Assembly (NCBI RefSeq): GCF_001577835.2
Contig: NC_029536.1
Span: 1,674,001-1,738,000 of the forward strand
Reading direction: 5' to 3'
Source: Coturnix japonica
Taxonomy: Eukaryota; Chordata; Aves; Galliformes; Phasianidae
Length of the DNA stretch: 64,000 nucleotides
Shown: positions 37,926 through 51,400 of the stretch, piece by piece
How positions within the stretch are numbered: the stretch's first letter is position 1
Layout of the letters: each line of letters opens with the position of its first letter
Notes under the pieces: generated by a model
What the model was told of the DNA's origin: nothing
What the model saw: the letters and a program-made list of their open reading frames with translations, nothing else
The model's database searches: none
Translations under genes and position numbers: made by a program

Positions 37926-39330
37926 GAGTTAGGCTTGAAACTGCAGCCAGAACAAATGTGCCCAGCGAAGTGCTGGGCTGTGCCATTTGTGTCAATGGAA
38001 AACTGGATGCACTGCATTGTTAAGTTACGAAATGAAGGACTTTGGATCTGCCCTAGGATTAAGCATCCTTGCAGCGCAAGTGTTGACATCCCCTTGTGGT
38101 AGCTATTGAAGGCTATGCCGATCAGCTCAATGTTGTTTTGTTTCTCCATATCCCAAAGACAGAGCTGCTCTGATATGCTTGGATCATAGAATCAAAGAAT
38201 CACAGAATCACTCAGGTTGGGATCCATGTGGTGTTACAATTACTGTCATTGCAATTGTACCATTATTAGTTTCTTACTTTTTTCTTGTGCTTTTGCTGTC
38301 CTGGTACAGAGCTTTTCCTAGAATGCTGACCTATTCTGCAGTACATGAGATGCTTAAGGTAGGAAGAAGAGTGTTTGAAGAGATTAAGACAACAACTAAA
38401 CACGGACGAACCTAAGCAGAGAATGATGTAGGCTGCCTTAATACTGGATAAGGATCTTTCAGGTACTCATTAAACACAATGACTGTCAGGGTTTGTAACT
38501 GCACAAATGAATTCCCAGCTGATAGATGTTTGAGTGCACTGGGCTTTGCCTAGAAAACAAATGCTATTTTTCTTTTGGATGCTGTGCATCCGCCTCACCT
38601 GGTAGTGACTGAGTGTGATGATGGAAATGATCTTACCTCTGGTGAAGGGGTCAAGAAGCTTATTGATCAGACACCAAAAGGATGAGTTTTGAGGAGCTGC
38701 AGATGGAAGTAGATAGTATACTGGGCTAATATTACACAAATAAATAGTCACCTCAGGAAAGTGGTTGGGAGTGGAAGGGAGATACTCTGTGCACAGCTGA
38801 ACTGAGTATGTCAAAGTGTGAAATGGAGTAATTTGGGTTTGTTGTGACCCTACATCTCCCTTCTGCCCACTAAAAGAAATTACTTTTTTAACATTCGTAT
38901 AGACCCACACGTCATGATATAAAAAAGATTTAAAAAACCACTTACAGCGCATTTACTGGTCATTCTCTTTCCACAATACCTCTGATTCCATTATAGCTGA
39001 GCCATCAGTCTGTTGATCCATTTGTTTGCTGAAGGGTTACGATCTCCTTTTTCTGCAGTCCATTGATCCAGGTTAACTGCAAAATCTTACACTTGATTTT
39101 TTTTAATTCCTTTTTTAATTCTCTGTACAGCACATGCTCGATGAATTCTTTACCTTTAAAAGTAATTTGGAAAAGCTCTTTTTTCCAGTAACAAAGTCCC
39201 AGAGTCTCTCTTGCTCAAGGTATGGAAGCAGCTGAGTTAGAAGTTCACTTGCACTACTGGAGTTTAAATACAAAATGCTTAAGACAGATTGTGAATTTGA
39301 AATAGAGAAGTTCTCATGCCAGAGCCCTTG
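37926..39330 (-). other. MMP23: Probable MMP23 3' UTR
   Basis: Non-coding continuation of the last MMP23 exon down to the candidate polyadenylation signal. It contains the CR1 remnant and a sense-strand open frame of 160 codons (38470-38952) that resembles nothing I know. Confidence 0.5.
38182..38222 (-). mobile_element. CR1 LINE 3'-end fragment (about 40 bp)
   Basis: On the plus strand ATCATAGAATCAAAGAATC and then CACAGAATCACTCAGGTTGG are the reverse complement of the 3' tail repeats (ATTCTATGA type) typical of avian CR1 retrotransposons. The similarity fades after about 38222, so only a short, 5'-truncated remnant remains. It supports an avian origin for the window. Confidence 0.7.
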
Positions 39331-42300
39331 TTAATGTCTCAGTCTGATCCTCCAGGAATAAGTGGTCAAGATTCTTTCTTTTTTCTTTACTATACAAGTG
39401 TAAGTTCCTTCATTAATTGCATTTGCAATGATGCTCATGTGATCCTCATTTAAGGATAAGTAACCTGGATATGAGTATTCCAGAAGCTCCTTATCTTTAT
39501 ACCAGCTGTCATAAGAAAAATAATAGAAATTAAACTATAAGGTATTCAGTACATGCAGCCTGTGTATTGTCCTTCTCTCTGCTGTTAAGCTGTGCTTGAG
39601 GTAGGCACAATGCAGCACAGACGGACTTGCGCAGTAGAATTTTACCTCATCTTCAATGATTTCACATGGATGGTGGCAGTTATAACATGATGTACTATCC
39701 TGAATCTTACTGAAAACAAATAAGAATTTGGCTCCTGAGTCTAAACTAACCCCTGGACATGGACATACTTCCCTCAGGTTTAGATACATCTAGAAGTAAC
39801 ATGCTCATTATTAAGAATTAACTATGAATTAAATGGGTAAATTTAAGACAGGAGGTTTTTTTGCAGAATACGGCCCAGGGACTTTGACATGGAGGTAAGA
39901 ATTATCCTTATGCTATATATATGTATTGGATTTTATATTTGCTGAGCTTACATCTGATAGATCTGCTTCTGAAATAAACGCTTCACAGCGTTATAAACAG
40001 TATTTGCACATTCCCTTCCCACAGTGAGTCTGCCACCCCTCCTTCTACTCAAGAGTGCCAAATCAAAGACAGCCCCACGTTCCAAAAGCTAAACTGCACT
40101 CTTATGAACTTTGTTTTGCCATACTTTTTCCTTCTTTGGGGTATTTGTGCTGCAAAGTGTTCTAAAAGGCTGGAATAATTGACAAGTACTTACTAAACTT
40201 TGCCTTTTTTATGGATGATCTTCTGTCCACAGCGGAAGGTGACATTCCTGCCTTCAGAAACGGTCTTGGTTTTTGTCCTTGGAGGTGGCAGAGTAGGAGG
40301 AACTGTTGGAAATGGGAATTCTATCCACCAGAAATAGAAAGAAAGTGCATTAGTTACCGTATCTCATTATCAAGCTTGAGTCATTCCAAAACGCTTTCAA
40401 AGAACTGTGTTATAATCTAAGAAATCTTAAGGTTATTCATTAAAAAATGACTCTAATTGAGCAGTTCTGGGCTGCACATTTAATATTGTTATATTTGCAT
40501 ATGAACACGATTCATGTGCATGGAGGAATAGAAGTTCAGTTTATGAGTGGTCTCTTGTAATACATGTATTTGTAGCTACTTGCCTGCAGTTGTGTTAATC
40601 TGGTCTAAAAAATGCTTTTTCTTCTGGAGAGGGAAGTACTAGTTACATGGGGAAGTATTAGTTATATGGTGCATCTTTGAAGTTTAATTCCTCAGCTGTA
40701 GTAATATAAGGTGATCATGCATCAGTCCCTTACCTGAATTCATAAAACAGAGACTAGGTAAGGTGATAAACATACTTTATCCCTCCTTTTCTGCGGAGCA
40801 GCTCAAGTCCAGCTGTGCCTGAGATTTCATATGCCTAGTTCTTGTCCCATCACTGCATCCAGTGCTGCACTGCCAGGCCTTTGATTTGGCTGAGGTGTAC
40901 AGGAGGATATCTGTGCTACACTTCTTAGAACTGGGTACAGCCAATCACTTGCAGCCTCTGATCTCTAGCATAGAGTTAAGATCCTGCCTATCCCTGCAGT
41001 AAAGGCTGCTTAGCTTTACCTCCTCCCTTATGCAAAACCCACCACCATCCCAGAAGAGAAGTTGGGTACCGTAGCAGAAGTCACAGGTGAATGGACAGTG
41101 TTTCTTCATCAGCTTCTCACGTTTCTCACAGAAACCTTTTTGGGCCCACAGCGGGCACATAAACAATCTGTCCTTGCATCCTGAAACAGAAGTTCAAATT
41201 GTTCAACATAAATGGTAGTGTGGAGATGAGAAGGAACCTAAGATTGGGAATATAATAGAACAGGATGCTGTTACTAGAAGAACAGGAGCTATATACTGTG
41301 ATTCCTCCATGCAGGAACACCTTCATATCCTGCATAAAAAGGAAGGTGATTCTTCCCGAGGTGCCGCTGAGCACCTCACAAAGAGCTCCACAAGATCTGA
41401 CCAGCACTTCAGGCAAACGTTCCTTATAAAGAGGAGCCCAGAGCACAGCCCTCATTTCCTTACCGTAAAGTCTGTGAATTCCCCAGACTTCATCCTGAGA
41501 GATGGTCTTTTTCCCAGTCAAAGTGGCATTGATGTGCATGAGAGCATTTGGGTTTTGGGAGTGCATGAGTCCTAAGGCATGTCCTATTTCATGAGCTGCT
41601 ACGTGTACCAGGTCTGTAAGCCAAACACCTGGAAGAAGAATGGAACAAAGCTAACTGTGGTGAAGAACATTTGCTAATCCCAGTGTAAAGCCAGAAGGAG
41701 AATTTTAGCACTTGGAAGGTGTGGTCTTATCAAAGGTTGCCTGTTCCCTGTAGCTATTTGGGTGTAAACTGTCAAGAAATTATTTATCTGTGCTTCTAAT
41801 TTCAAGCAGCAGCTCCTGCCAGACTCAGCAGACTGCTCTGAAAGACCAATGACTGAAATATGGAGCAGGTTCCCCCAGCCACTCTGGGCAGCTTTCTGCT
41901 GCTTTGAGCTGTAACTGGGAATGATGGGGAGCGAGATTTCTAGCTAGAACGCTCCAGTCTGAAAAAGCCTCCGATTGACTTTTGCTTACAGGGTTGAACT
42001 GATGTTTCTCAGCATTGCCCTGAAGCCTGCTTCCAGCAGAGATGGATTTTAACTGAAAGATGACTCACAAGAGGAGCTGCTGCTGACACTCAGCCTGATA
42101 TCTTGAGTAACCATAGGAATAGTGCACAATTCCTGTGTTAAATCCCACTGCTTATGGGAAGAAAGCATCTGAAGGGGGTGGCTTGTATACGTGCTGCATT
42201 TATCAGTACATTACATAGGAATCCTTGGTGGATTTTTTTTGGCTCTTAAAGGCTTCTGCTAAACCTCACTGACGTGACTTGGAAGAACAATGTTTTGATT

Positions 42301-45300
42301 CTGCTTTGTTTCCAAATCTCTTAAAGCCAATAGCTGAGCTAGTTCTGTCATTGTTAGCAAGTATTAATACTCAGCCTCATGCCTGCCTGCCTTCTGAAAC
42401 CAAAAACGCTATTGCCACAGAGGTGGCAATAACTATCTCCATGTAAAAGAATGGAGTTACGCTGCCATGAGAGAGAATCAGTGGTAGAAGTGGCACTTGG
42501 GAGTAAGATATAAATCCTGCTGGCATTATGAATGTCCCCCCAGAGCCACGTCTTACCTTTCTTCCAGCTGAACCGAGTATTTCCTAATATCCAATATTCG
42601 TGGTCATCAAAATGGATTTCCCCGTTGGGTGGGAAGAAGGCATGGGCAAGTTCCCCTGTTGTTCCGTCAAAGCAGTGGTGAATGAGAGACTCCAGACAGT
42701 CTGTGTGATTGATTGAGTAGAAGCCTGCAAAAAAGGAAGCAGATTTAGTCTATGTAGCAGGGTAAGCCCCTCCAGGACAGACATCTGTAAACTTGTGGTT
42801 TACTAACACATCTCCTGCTGTATCCCACATGTTTTCTAACTTACACACACAGCAGGAAGAAATCAATGCAAAGCAATTGTATGGAACGAGGGCTGTGATG
42901 CAAACTGGAGTCGGCTCTGAAAGGACTTCAGATGTAGAGCTGTCTCCAATGCACACAAACTGATCTACTGTTCAGAAAGGAACACTGAGCATTTCTTGCA
43001 ACATCACAAGGAAACTCAGGGGTGTTTTTTATGTGAAGTCGGACACTGAGATGATAACCTCAGAACGTAATAGTTGGACAGTGAGATGTTAACCCCAGAT
43101 CGAAATCAAGCCATTTTAAACACAAATAAATGGAGAGACGCAGAGTTGCAGCTGCTTGCTGTCCTGTTAGCATCACAATAACTTCATAGCACACACTGCG
43201 GCCACTGGAATGGGGCCACCTGGAGCTCACAAGTGGCCGCAGGACAGGGCCCTGATGGCACATCATGTGCTGGAAAGGAGCAGAATGAAGAGCAAATTGC
43301 GAAACAGTGGAAAATCTGCTCGTTATTTCAATATTGTGGACATCTGCACAAGAACTAATTATTGCACACAAGCCATAATCCCCAGGAAGAATTTACATCT
43401 GGGTTTGAGGCTGAGCAGATAAGACCTCAGCACTAACTTAGTTCTAGGACTGAGAAAGTCAGGAGGTAACTACTGTCATAGTGATGGGGGAGGGCAGGAG
43501 GAAGAGGAGGAGAAAAGACAGTGCTTGAGGCACCCAGCATTAGGGAGCCAGCACACACACAGCAGGTCGTGCAGCCTCACCTATTTTCAGATCACTGGGT
43601 AGGTGGCGTGGCACTTCTCTGAAGCTGAATGGAGAAACTTCGCTCCACATTCGGAACGCAGCTGCCAGTCCCCTGCGTGTGTCCCTGGCGTTTATGAGGT
43701 TTCTTGGGAAGGACAGGATTCTGTAATAGCACAGAATAGCATCAGGGAAATGCTGTTCCTGCCCCAGACGTCATTTGAATGTCTTTATCAGACAATCAAC
43801 CACTTCTGAGTGGTTTTAGGAGCTATCCAGTCACCCACAAAAGGATTATCAAGATCACGATTGACATCCATGCCCACAGCAAAACAAAGAAGTTCAATGC
43901 AGGTCCATACTTGTAGGTGAGGTTGAAGTGATCCCATTTCAAGTGGCCAGGTGTGATGGTGTATCGCTTTCTCCGTGCTGGGGGCCGAGGTGGGAAGGCT
44001 GGGCTGTGCAAAGCAGAGGCACTCACTGCACGGAGACCAGGAGATGGGGTTTCTTCCTTAAAAGAAAAAGAAAAGGTTGAAAAAGGTGGGGGCACTGCTG
44101 CCACTCCTCTGCTCTTGGAGTGCAGCACAGGCGGCTTCTGGCCACAGTCAGGGCTGCAGCTCTTCCTGAAAAGCTCTCATTTCCTTTTCACTTTGCTATT
44201 GCTCTCCAGCCTAACCACAGAAGAAATAAAATACTGAATAAATGCGTCAAACAGGCAACGCTTTGTGCTGAGAGCACTTTATGGAGCTGGATTGCGAATC
44301 TGAAATGCCTTCAAAGTACACTGGAGCTCTGGAAAGCCTGGAGTGTGCTTAAAGCCATCACACTTGGTGACATGCCTGACTCAAACTGTACCAGTCTGTT
44401 AGTCCTGAGTAGCAGAAGTAAAAGAACGGGACTCAATAAGGATGTCTGGAAGTTTACCTGCTCTGCTTCCCCTTCTCAGCAATAAAACACTGACCATCTC
44501 TGGCTCATCTTTGCTCCAGAGGCACCATGGCAAGCACGAAGCAGGATGTACAGTGGCAGTGTTACAAAAGCAACACCGGTCTGACTTAGCTCAGCCTCTC
44601 AGCACAGTCTACAGAAGGCAAGTTGTCTTCATTTCAGACATGGAACAGCTGAAGCTTTGAGAAGCAAAATAGCATATCCCTGGCCTATAGCAAAGCAATG
44701 GCAAGGAGAAGCAGCAGCAGCTGCCAGGTGCTGCTCAAAGCGCTCCATGACTGCAGTCCTGACTGGTGAAGGGCTGAGGGACTGTATCCCATCAGGAGAT
44801 TCCAACAGGAAACCAGTCTCCTCTGCTCCTGTCTGAGGTTACAGTTGCAGCAGCACCAGCACACACAGGCAGATACAGTCAGCATCTCCCTTCTGCATTA
44901 TTCCCCATTGATTTACTTCACTGACACGTAACAGATGTAATTCTCTCTCTCTCTGATGCAGTTCCCCTCCAAAACGAAACAGTAACTTAACTATGTGACT
45001 TAGAACCAAGTTAAGAGCCCTGAACATGTGATACAAGTGAGGGATGTCATCTAACAGTAAGTCCAGCATTAACTTCCACTTTAAATCTTACACCACGAGC
45101 CCAGCGTATGGAGTTCCTAGGAATCTCAGCTGCCACATCACAGCAAGCTGGGAAAGCAGAGGGACTGGGGATAGCTGTAGCACTGATGGAGCTGTGTGCA
45201 CATCCAATTGTACACGGATGCATCAGTACCTCTTAGGATCCCATGCAAAAAGCGACTCAAATGTACATAAACAAACATATCTGGTTGCCTTGACAGTTAC

Positions 45301-45588
45301 TTACATATTGTTTAGATTGCTCCCTGAATTTGGCACTCTTCTTAAAGGGACACACACACGTATTTCATATCCCCTCTCCCTTCCCGAGCTGTCCTGAGCA
45401 GCAGATCCTTTCCCTACCTGACTTTCCTGAACTGCAGCTCCAGCTGGATCTCCTGCAATAGCCAGCAAAGCCACCACGGGGAATATGCACAGGAATCCCA
45501 CAACGGTCCTATAGCCATTGCTCTTTTTATTGTCCTCTGAGAGGAAGCTCTTCTTTCTGTCAGCAGAAACTTGTTCTATTTGATCCAT
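39331..45588 (-). CDS. MMP23: Matrix metalloproteinase 23, 400 aa
   Basis: MMP23 is a zinc endopeptidase anchored as a type II membrane protein and released by furin-type cleavage; it lacks the hemopexin domain of most MMPs. Coding exons (minus): 45418-45588, 43911-44056, 43581-43720, 42557-42724, 41464-41628, 41070-41180, 40194-40320, 39331-39505; all junctions keep frame. Order: cytosolic N-terminus MDQIEQVSADRKK, membrane anchor TVVGFLCIFPVVALLAIAG, prodomain, furin site RRKR before YTITPGHLKWDHFNLTYK, catalytic domain with HEIGHALGLMH (41561-41593), ShK domain (exon 41070-41180: CKDRLFMC through CPFTCDFC) and an Ig-like domain (NVTFRCGQ and EGTYTCIVK). The length is close to human (390 aa). 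The zinc and cysteine residues expected in these domains are present. It lies tail-to-tail with CDK11 and in the same orientation as MIB2, as in human. Confidence 0.96.
42411..42430. repeat. Perfect 8-bp inverted repeat in an MMP23 intron
   Basis: ATTGCCAC, four-base loop AGAG, then GTGGCAAT. A small hairpin with no known role. Confidence 0.4.
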
Positions 45589-48500
45589 GTCGTTCCTTAA
45601 TGCTTTTTAGAGGAGATGAGACAGATGCTCAGACGGTCCCTTCGCAGAACGCATTGGGAATCCTTTTGCTCACTGATGCATCTGGAGCATTTCTGAGCAG
45701 TCCTGCAGTCACTGCCAAAGCTGTGCAGAACCTCTGCTTTCAGAAAGCTCTGAAAAAGTAAAGAAGAAGAAAAAAAAAAGCAAGCAGACTTTACATTAAG
45801 CCGCTTTCCAATGTGCCAAAGATTCTCTCGGCCTCTGCCAAACCGTATCAGATTACTGCAGCTGAAAGTTGGGCTGGAAAAAGGAAAAGCAGCAAAGTGA
45901 AACAAGCTGGGATGGCCATGAACTCTCCTCTTTAACCGACTGTATAATCAACAGAGGACAAATCTGCAGTTGTCAGCTTTATGTAATGAAAAAAATTGGG
46001 GGAGGGGGGCAGAGAAAGGAATCCAGGAGCCAGCATCACGGCCGTGGAATGCCTGATCCGGGATGCTGCGTGATAGAGGAGCTGTCATTTGTCAGGGGCC
46101 GTCCTCAGGAGCAGGATGAGAAATGAGATGCTGTGCAAGAGCAGGGATGATTTCTGCAATCAGGAAATATCGGTCAGGGAGTTCACAAACTCAGATTAAT
46201 GCAACCATCAGCTCCCTCATCCATTTGCTCCTGCAAACTCCTTATGTACTTGAGAGCTAATGAAGGGTTATGATGCTGAGATAAATGTTCCAGAATCACA
46301 CTGATCTGGGGGACCTCAGCTGCAGCACCCCACTGACCCCTGCAGAAGCACAGTGAGCAACCCTGCCTTCCATAAGGTTAGTAAGAGCCAGTATTGTTTG
46401 GAAAAGATCTCACCTTGTGCTCTGTTACGTGTGCCCTCTTCTCTTGCCATTTTGCCTCACATCTGCCTTGAAGTGGGGGCAGATTATTATTGTACTGCTC
46501 TTATTATATCCTGCTGTTATCTGGATCTTATGGGTTAAGACCATAGCACTGTGTAGGAAAGACATCCCTGAGTTTAAGTACTTATTGCCTTACTGTTTCT
46601 GAAGATGACTGGCACACCTGGGGATTAAAGCCCAGACTGAGAACTCATGTTAGGGAGATGCCTCAGTTCAGATCTCCCCCACAGGTTAAGTTGGGATCTA
46701 AAACTTTCATAGAAGCACATTCTTGAGAATCCCATTTCTGAAGCCTCTCTCAGATGCTTCCAAGGAGCCACCACTGCTCCATCCAAACTGAAGCTTTACC
46801 TTTGGCTCTTCCAATAGCTGAAAATACTCTCTGTGATTTATCAGGCATCCTGACCCCCTGAAATGACTGCTTTTATTCAAGAGCAGAAAAGCACTGCTGT
46901 CACTTCAGAGTTCCCTGAATTCTGCTAGTCCCATGTCCTCCAGTGTGGATATTTGGTTTGGATTACAGGCAAGAACTGTCAGCCTGACTATATTTGGTCA
47001 GAAAAAACATTCCTGGCTTTATTTTCTGCACAGTGTCTCAATGCAGTGGAACACATTACAGTCTGAGGAAATCCATATGGTGTAATGGGGAACAAGAGAG
47101 GAAGGCAAGGGACAGAACTGGCTTTGGTTTATCTTCATGCTGTCAGAAGCAGTGACAGGGACCTAGATATCATTTGTAGAGAGCAGGGATTTCCTATGCA
47201 GTCAGTGGTGACTTACCTTGAGATCTCTGCATGCAATAGATGTCACACAAAAAGGCTGTTTGTGAATGGCTGTCAGAAGGGAACAAACATTGCACAAAAC
47301 CCACAGCAATCAGCTACAGCCCCTGGGGAACATAAAGGAGCAGATCATTTGCACAACACACCACCCTTCCCTCGTTAAGGCACCGCAATCTCAGTTTACT
47401 CTTTTCAATCTTAATTGCTGTGATAGCGCATATTATTCAGCATTGGAACAAACTGCTCCCACCAGCTTCCCCCATCATAAGCAGAGCTCCTGCACAGGGG
47501 TGGGGGAGACAGAAAGAAGGACCTCACCATGTCTGGTGACTTGGACCGAGAGCTGCAGTGTTTCATCTCCAAGGCACCGATCCAAACCCAGGGGAGGGGG
47601 GGGAATGCACACAGCTGAATGTGATTTACCACATATTGGCTCCTTGGTGGCCCACGTGAAAAGAATTAACAAATCCTCATATAGCTCTCATTTTAAAAGG
47701 ATCTTAAATATTTATCCCTTCATCTCACAGCTCGGAAAAAGAAATTCCTGCGTGGTTCCTGTGGGAATGGCAGTTAGAAGCTGTGCTTTTTCAATAGGTC
47801 ACCCACTAAAAAGGGCTCTTATCTGCTGTACCAGGAAGCAGAGCTCCCCAGGGAGGAGGAGAATTGAGGATGCCCTTTTAGTCCCCAGATATTCGCCTTC
47901 TTTCTGTGGCGCAGCCCCTTGCAATCTGCTGATATTCCTAGAAAAATCCACGGTCTGCTGAATAGCAAAAGAGCTGAAAACAAGGGCTCGCTCCAGCTGG
48001 CAAAGGGAACGGAATACTTTGCTCAAGTGTCAATCTGAAGCTGCAGCTCACAGAAGTGCCTGTGCTGTGTTACCAAAGAGATGTGGCCTTGACCCCCATT
48101 AGGAGCTCAGCATCCCAGGCCTGACCAGGTAGTGATTGGAGCTTCAATAATATCAGGTGTCCATAAAGGAATAAGAATTACTTCCCTGGGCTGTGGGGGT
48201 ATTTCTCTTGTTGTCCTTTGGTAGGCTACATCCATCAGTTGTAATCCGTTTGTGGATGGACCCGTCTTCCTCAAATCATGGGACTAGTGGGAAGAAAATC
48301 AAAGGAGCGATGGGTTATTCATGACTCTGCCTTTAGACAAGCTCTCTCCCTCCCTCCACTCCCACAGTCTCATGCTGTCTGTAAACTGTGGAGTTTTGGC
48401 CGTGCTTCCAAGGGATGTGCTTTAGAAACTCTGTCTGAAAACAATAGTGGACAAGTAAATTAAGAACAAACAACCTTGAGAAAAACAGCAAGAAATCCGC

Positions 48501-50510
48501 AGAACTGAGTTCGGTTTTGACACCAGTTGGAGGAAGGAGCATCTGTACCAGAAAAATAAACAGCAATGTTACTTCATGGATAAAGGAGGACTTTGAAAAG
48601 GGAGGGCTAATAAACACTGAAGAGCAAAGAGATAACATTGCTCTACTAAAGGAATTCTCCTTATCTAGACAGGCCTGGGAGTCTGTTCTTCCATGCACAG
48701 ATGCAGCGCCTCACATTCTGCTGCAGATATTAATGATGTTTCCAGAGGATCCTTTTGACCATGCCCTGAGTTTTCCATTCTGTAAAGCTATTCCTTGCCC
48801 TTGGTGGAACAATGCAGCACTCAGTGCAGAGCTCCTCCATGGTATTCGAATGCCCACCCCAGATACAGCAAGGAGCCTCCGAGGGGTATCAGCGGCTGCT
48901 CTGAGTTTGCTCCAGTTTTAGCCAAGTCACTGAGTTGTGCTGAATAAATCTTCTGTCTGCTCAGATGGAAGTTATCCCCAGTGGCTGTTTGTATTAATTC
49001 AGAACACACTAAACCTTTGCGTAAGGAAATGCTGCAAAAACTACATGGTTGTATCACAGCAGTGATGATAAATGGGGTGAAACCTCCAGATCTCAGGATG
49101 GGGAACAGGATTTCGCTCCCTGCAAACTCGTGTCCTCACTTTGCCCAGAATAATGGCAGGTTTACAAAACCAATTTTCCATGAAAATCCAGCTGCAAGAA
49201 AAGCCTGCTCATGAGACCGGCTGCCAACTCAAATACCAGCCTCCCAGCTGGATTAGCACAGCACCTGCCAGGAAAAAACTAAGTGACAGCATGAATAAAA
49301 AACTAAGAAAGTAAAAGTGGTCAGATTTGTTATGAAGCGTTTCCTGAGGCTTTGCTAAAAGGGAACAAACAAGGAGAGAAGCACATCAGCTCCTTTGTAT
49401 TCTAAAGGAAGCAAATAAATTCCTCCATAAGAGGAGACTGAGAAGGAACATCTTCATTTGGAGGCTGATCAGAGCAAATAAAATCAATGGTGGCCATTTG
49501 AAAGTGATGGCCAAGGCTGCATAAAGCAGCAGGGTCCACACTAAGAGTCTGAGGATGCACTGAGAAGCATTCACAGCAACCCTGAAGACTGCAGAAAAAC
49601 TGCAACCAGGAGAGCCTGTATAATGGCAAGAACAAACCTCCTGCTTTTGTAGGTCAGTTGAGAAATGCGAGCTGACATTTCAGTTAGGAGGATTACATAA
49701 AGCCCATTAGTTTTAGCATTAACCTGTCTCAGCTGCTGCCCCGTGTTTAAGGTTTTATACCACAAAGACTCAGCAAGATCTTTCCCTGTCAAAACCAGCA
49801 GAGCTGCATTTTGGGAGGAGGCAGAAGACCCACAGAAAACATGGAGCTCCACATCTCATTTCCAAAAGACCTTTCAGTCTTTATGAGAAACCAACTAGTA
49901 AGAAACAAAGTTATTCTCTATCCACGCTGAATAACTAACAGCTGCATTTGCCTTTTGCTTTTTAAAGGAGCATTTACCCATTGCTGTGCCATCTCCTCAC
50001 CTCTCTTCAAACTCTATGTCAAATACATCCTTAATGATGACACCTTCAAATGAGCATCTGGAGAAAGAACATGTATAAGAACCAGAGCTCTGACCCAGGG
50101 CTTTCTCACAGCACTAAGGGATGGAGAAGAAGAAACAGCCATATCCATAGCTACCACATATTGCACAAGGATTCCATCCATTCAAATACTTGCCATCTCT
50201 TTGCTAACGAAGAAAGATAGCAGAGGAACACAGTATTGTTGGTTGGTTGGTTTTTCTTTTCTTAAATAGTGCTTGCAAGGTATAACAAACAGCATCACTT
50301 GTGTATAATTGTGTCATTAAAGATGTACACCACACACGCAAACACATATGGATACATACACACCCTACAGGTGGCCACTTCTGCCAACAGTAACTTTACA
50401 GGACAGAATCACCAGGTAATATTTCTTCAGTCAGACAGTTGGAAAACACAAGTACAGCCAGATCCACATTTCAGCTACTGTTTGTACATTCATTTTAATG
50501 CTCAGGAAAA
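45589..50510. other. Intergenic region between MMP23 and MIB2, including MMP23 5' UTR/promoter
   Basis: No conserved exon, RNA gene or transposable element is recognised in this roughly 5-kb stretch. The MMP23 5' UTR and promoter must lie in its first few hundred bases, but no CpG island or clear TATA box is seen. The one oddity is a 231-codon ATG-initiated open frame on the plus strand at 47266-47961, which has no recognised domain. Confidence 0.5.
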
Positions 50511-50516
50511 TATAAT

Positions 50517-50527
50517 TTTATTTTATT
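50517..50527 (-). terminator. MIB2: Two overlapping polyadenylation signals, MIB2
   Basis: On the minus strand AATAAAATAAA gives two overlapping AATAAA hexamers about 0.9 kb beyond the MIB2 stop codon. This sets the likely 3' end of the MIB2 transcript. Confidence 0.55.
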
Positions 50528-51400
50528 AAGTTCTGCTGCAAAACAAAGAAACGAAAACCGAAAACCCTTCTCATTTCTTAATTATGACTCTGTTTTTCTT
50601 TACACTTTGATTGGAGCGTTGAACACCTGCCTTTGGCATCATGGTTAGAAAGCTCAGGAGTCTCTGAACGCACGGTTGTGCAAAAAAAGAAAACATGGAA
50701 GAGTGTCACTTAGAGAAGTTTTTGTTGTAACAACGTATTTTCTCCAATCAGTGCTCACTACTTTATCTCTAAGGCACACACACACTCTGTCTCTAGGATC
50801 TCATCACAGCCACATTTGTCTGTCAGTCCAAATCTCGTCGAGCCTTCAAGTGCTCGTTCAGAGAGCATGCTGTCGTAGGACATGACCTCCCTACCACTGA
50901 CAGGCAGCAAGGAAAACCAATGGCCACGGCTGATCTCCGGTATCTCCTTGCACAAAGCACAAGCAAACGCTTTACCTGCCGAGGTAGAAGGTACATCCTC
51001 CTACAGCATCGCCTTCAGAGCAACGAAAGGCTGCAAGTCTGACACTGCAGGGCACTAGACACGATGCAGTCACTGGAGCACTCCAAACTCCAAACGTCTG
51101 TTGGCCTCTGGGCTGAAAGTCTCTTCTGCCTCCAGCAGACAGCTCAGCGTTCTTTACTTCGTGTCTTTCCAAAGGACAGGCAGCACAAGGTGAGGTGGCT
51201 GCCTGCCCTCCAGCACCATTCCTTGCCCTTACAGTGCTACAAGTGGAGGACACTCCCACCCCTTCACCTAAGTCACATTTGTTTCCCCCCCTCTTTCACA
51301 ATGGCTTTGCAGGTAGCCAGACCGAGCAGCGCTTCTCATCTAAAATGCAAACAAAAAGGATGTAAAGGAGGTGGGAACAGAAAGGGAAGCAAGCATATCC
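50528..51400 (-). other. MIB2: Probable MIB2 3' UTR
   Basis: Non-coding sequence between the stop codon at 51401-51403 and the tandem polyadenylation signals. No repeats or conserved RNA structure were recognised by eye. Confidence 0.5.

Noticed and set aside
41126-41566. 146-codon minus-strand open frame spanning an MMP23 intron
   Set aside because: It starts in the true catalytic exon 41464-41628 but then reads through the donor and across an intron; the conserved protein leaves this frame at 41464.
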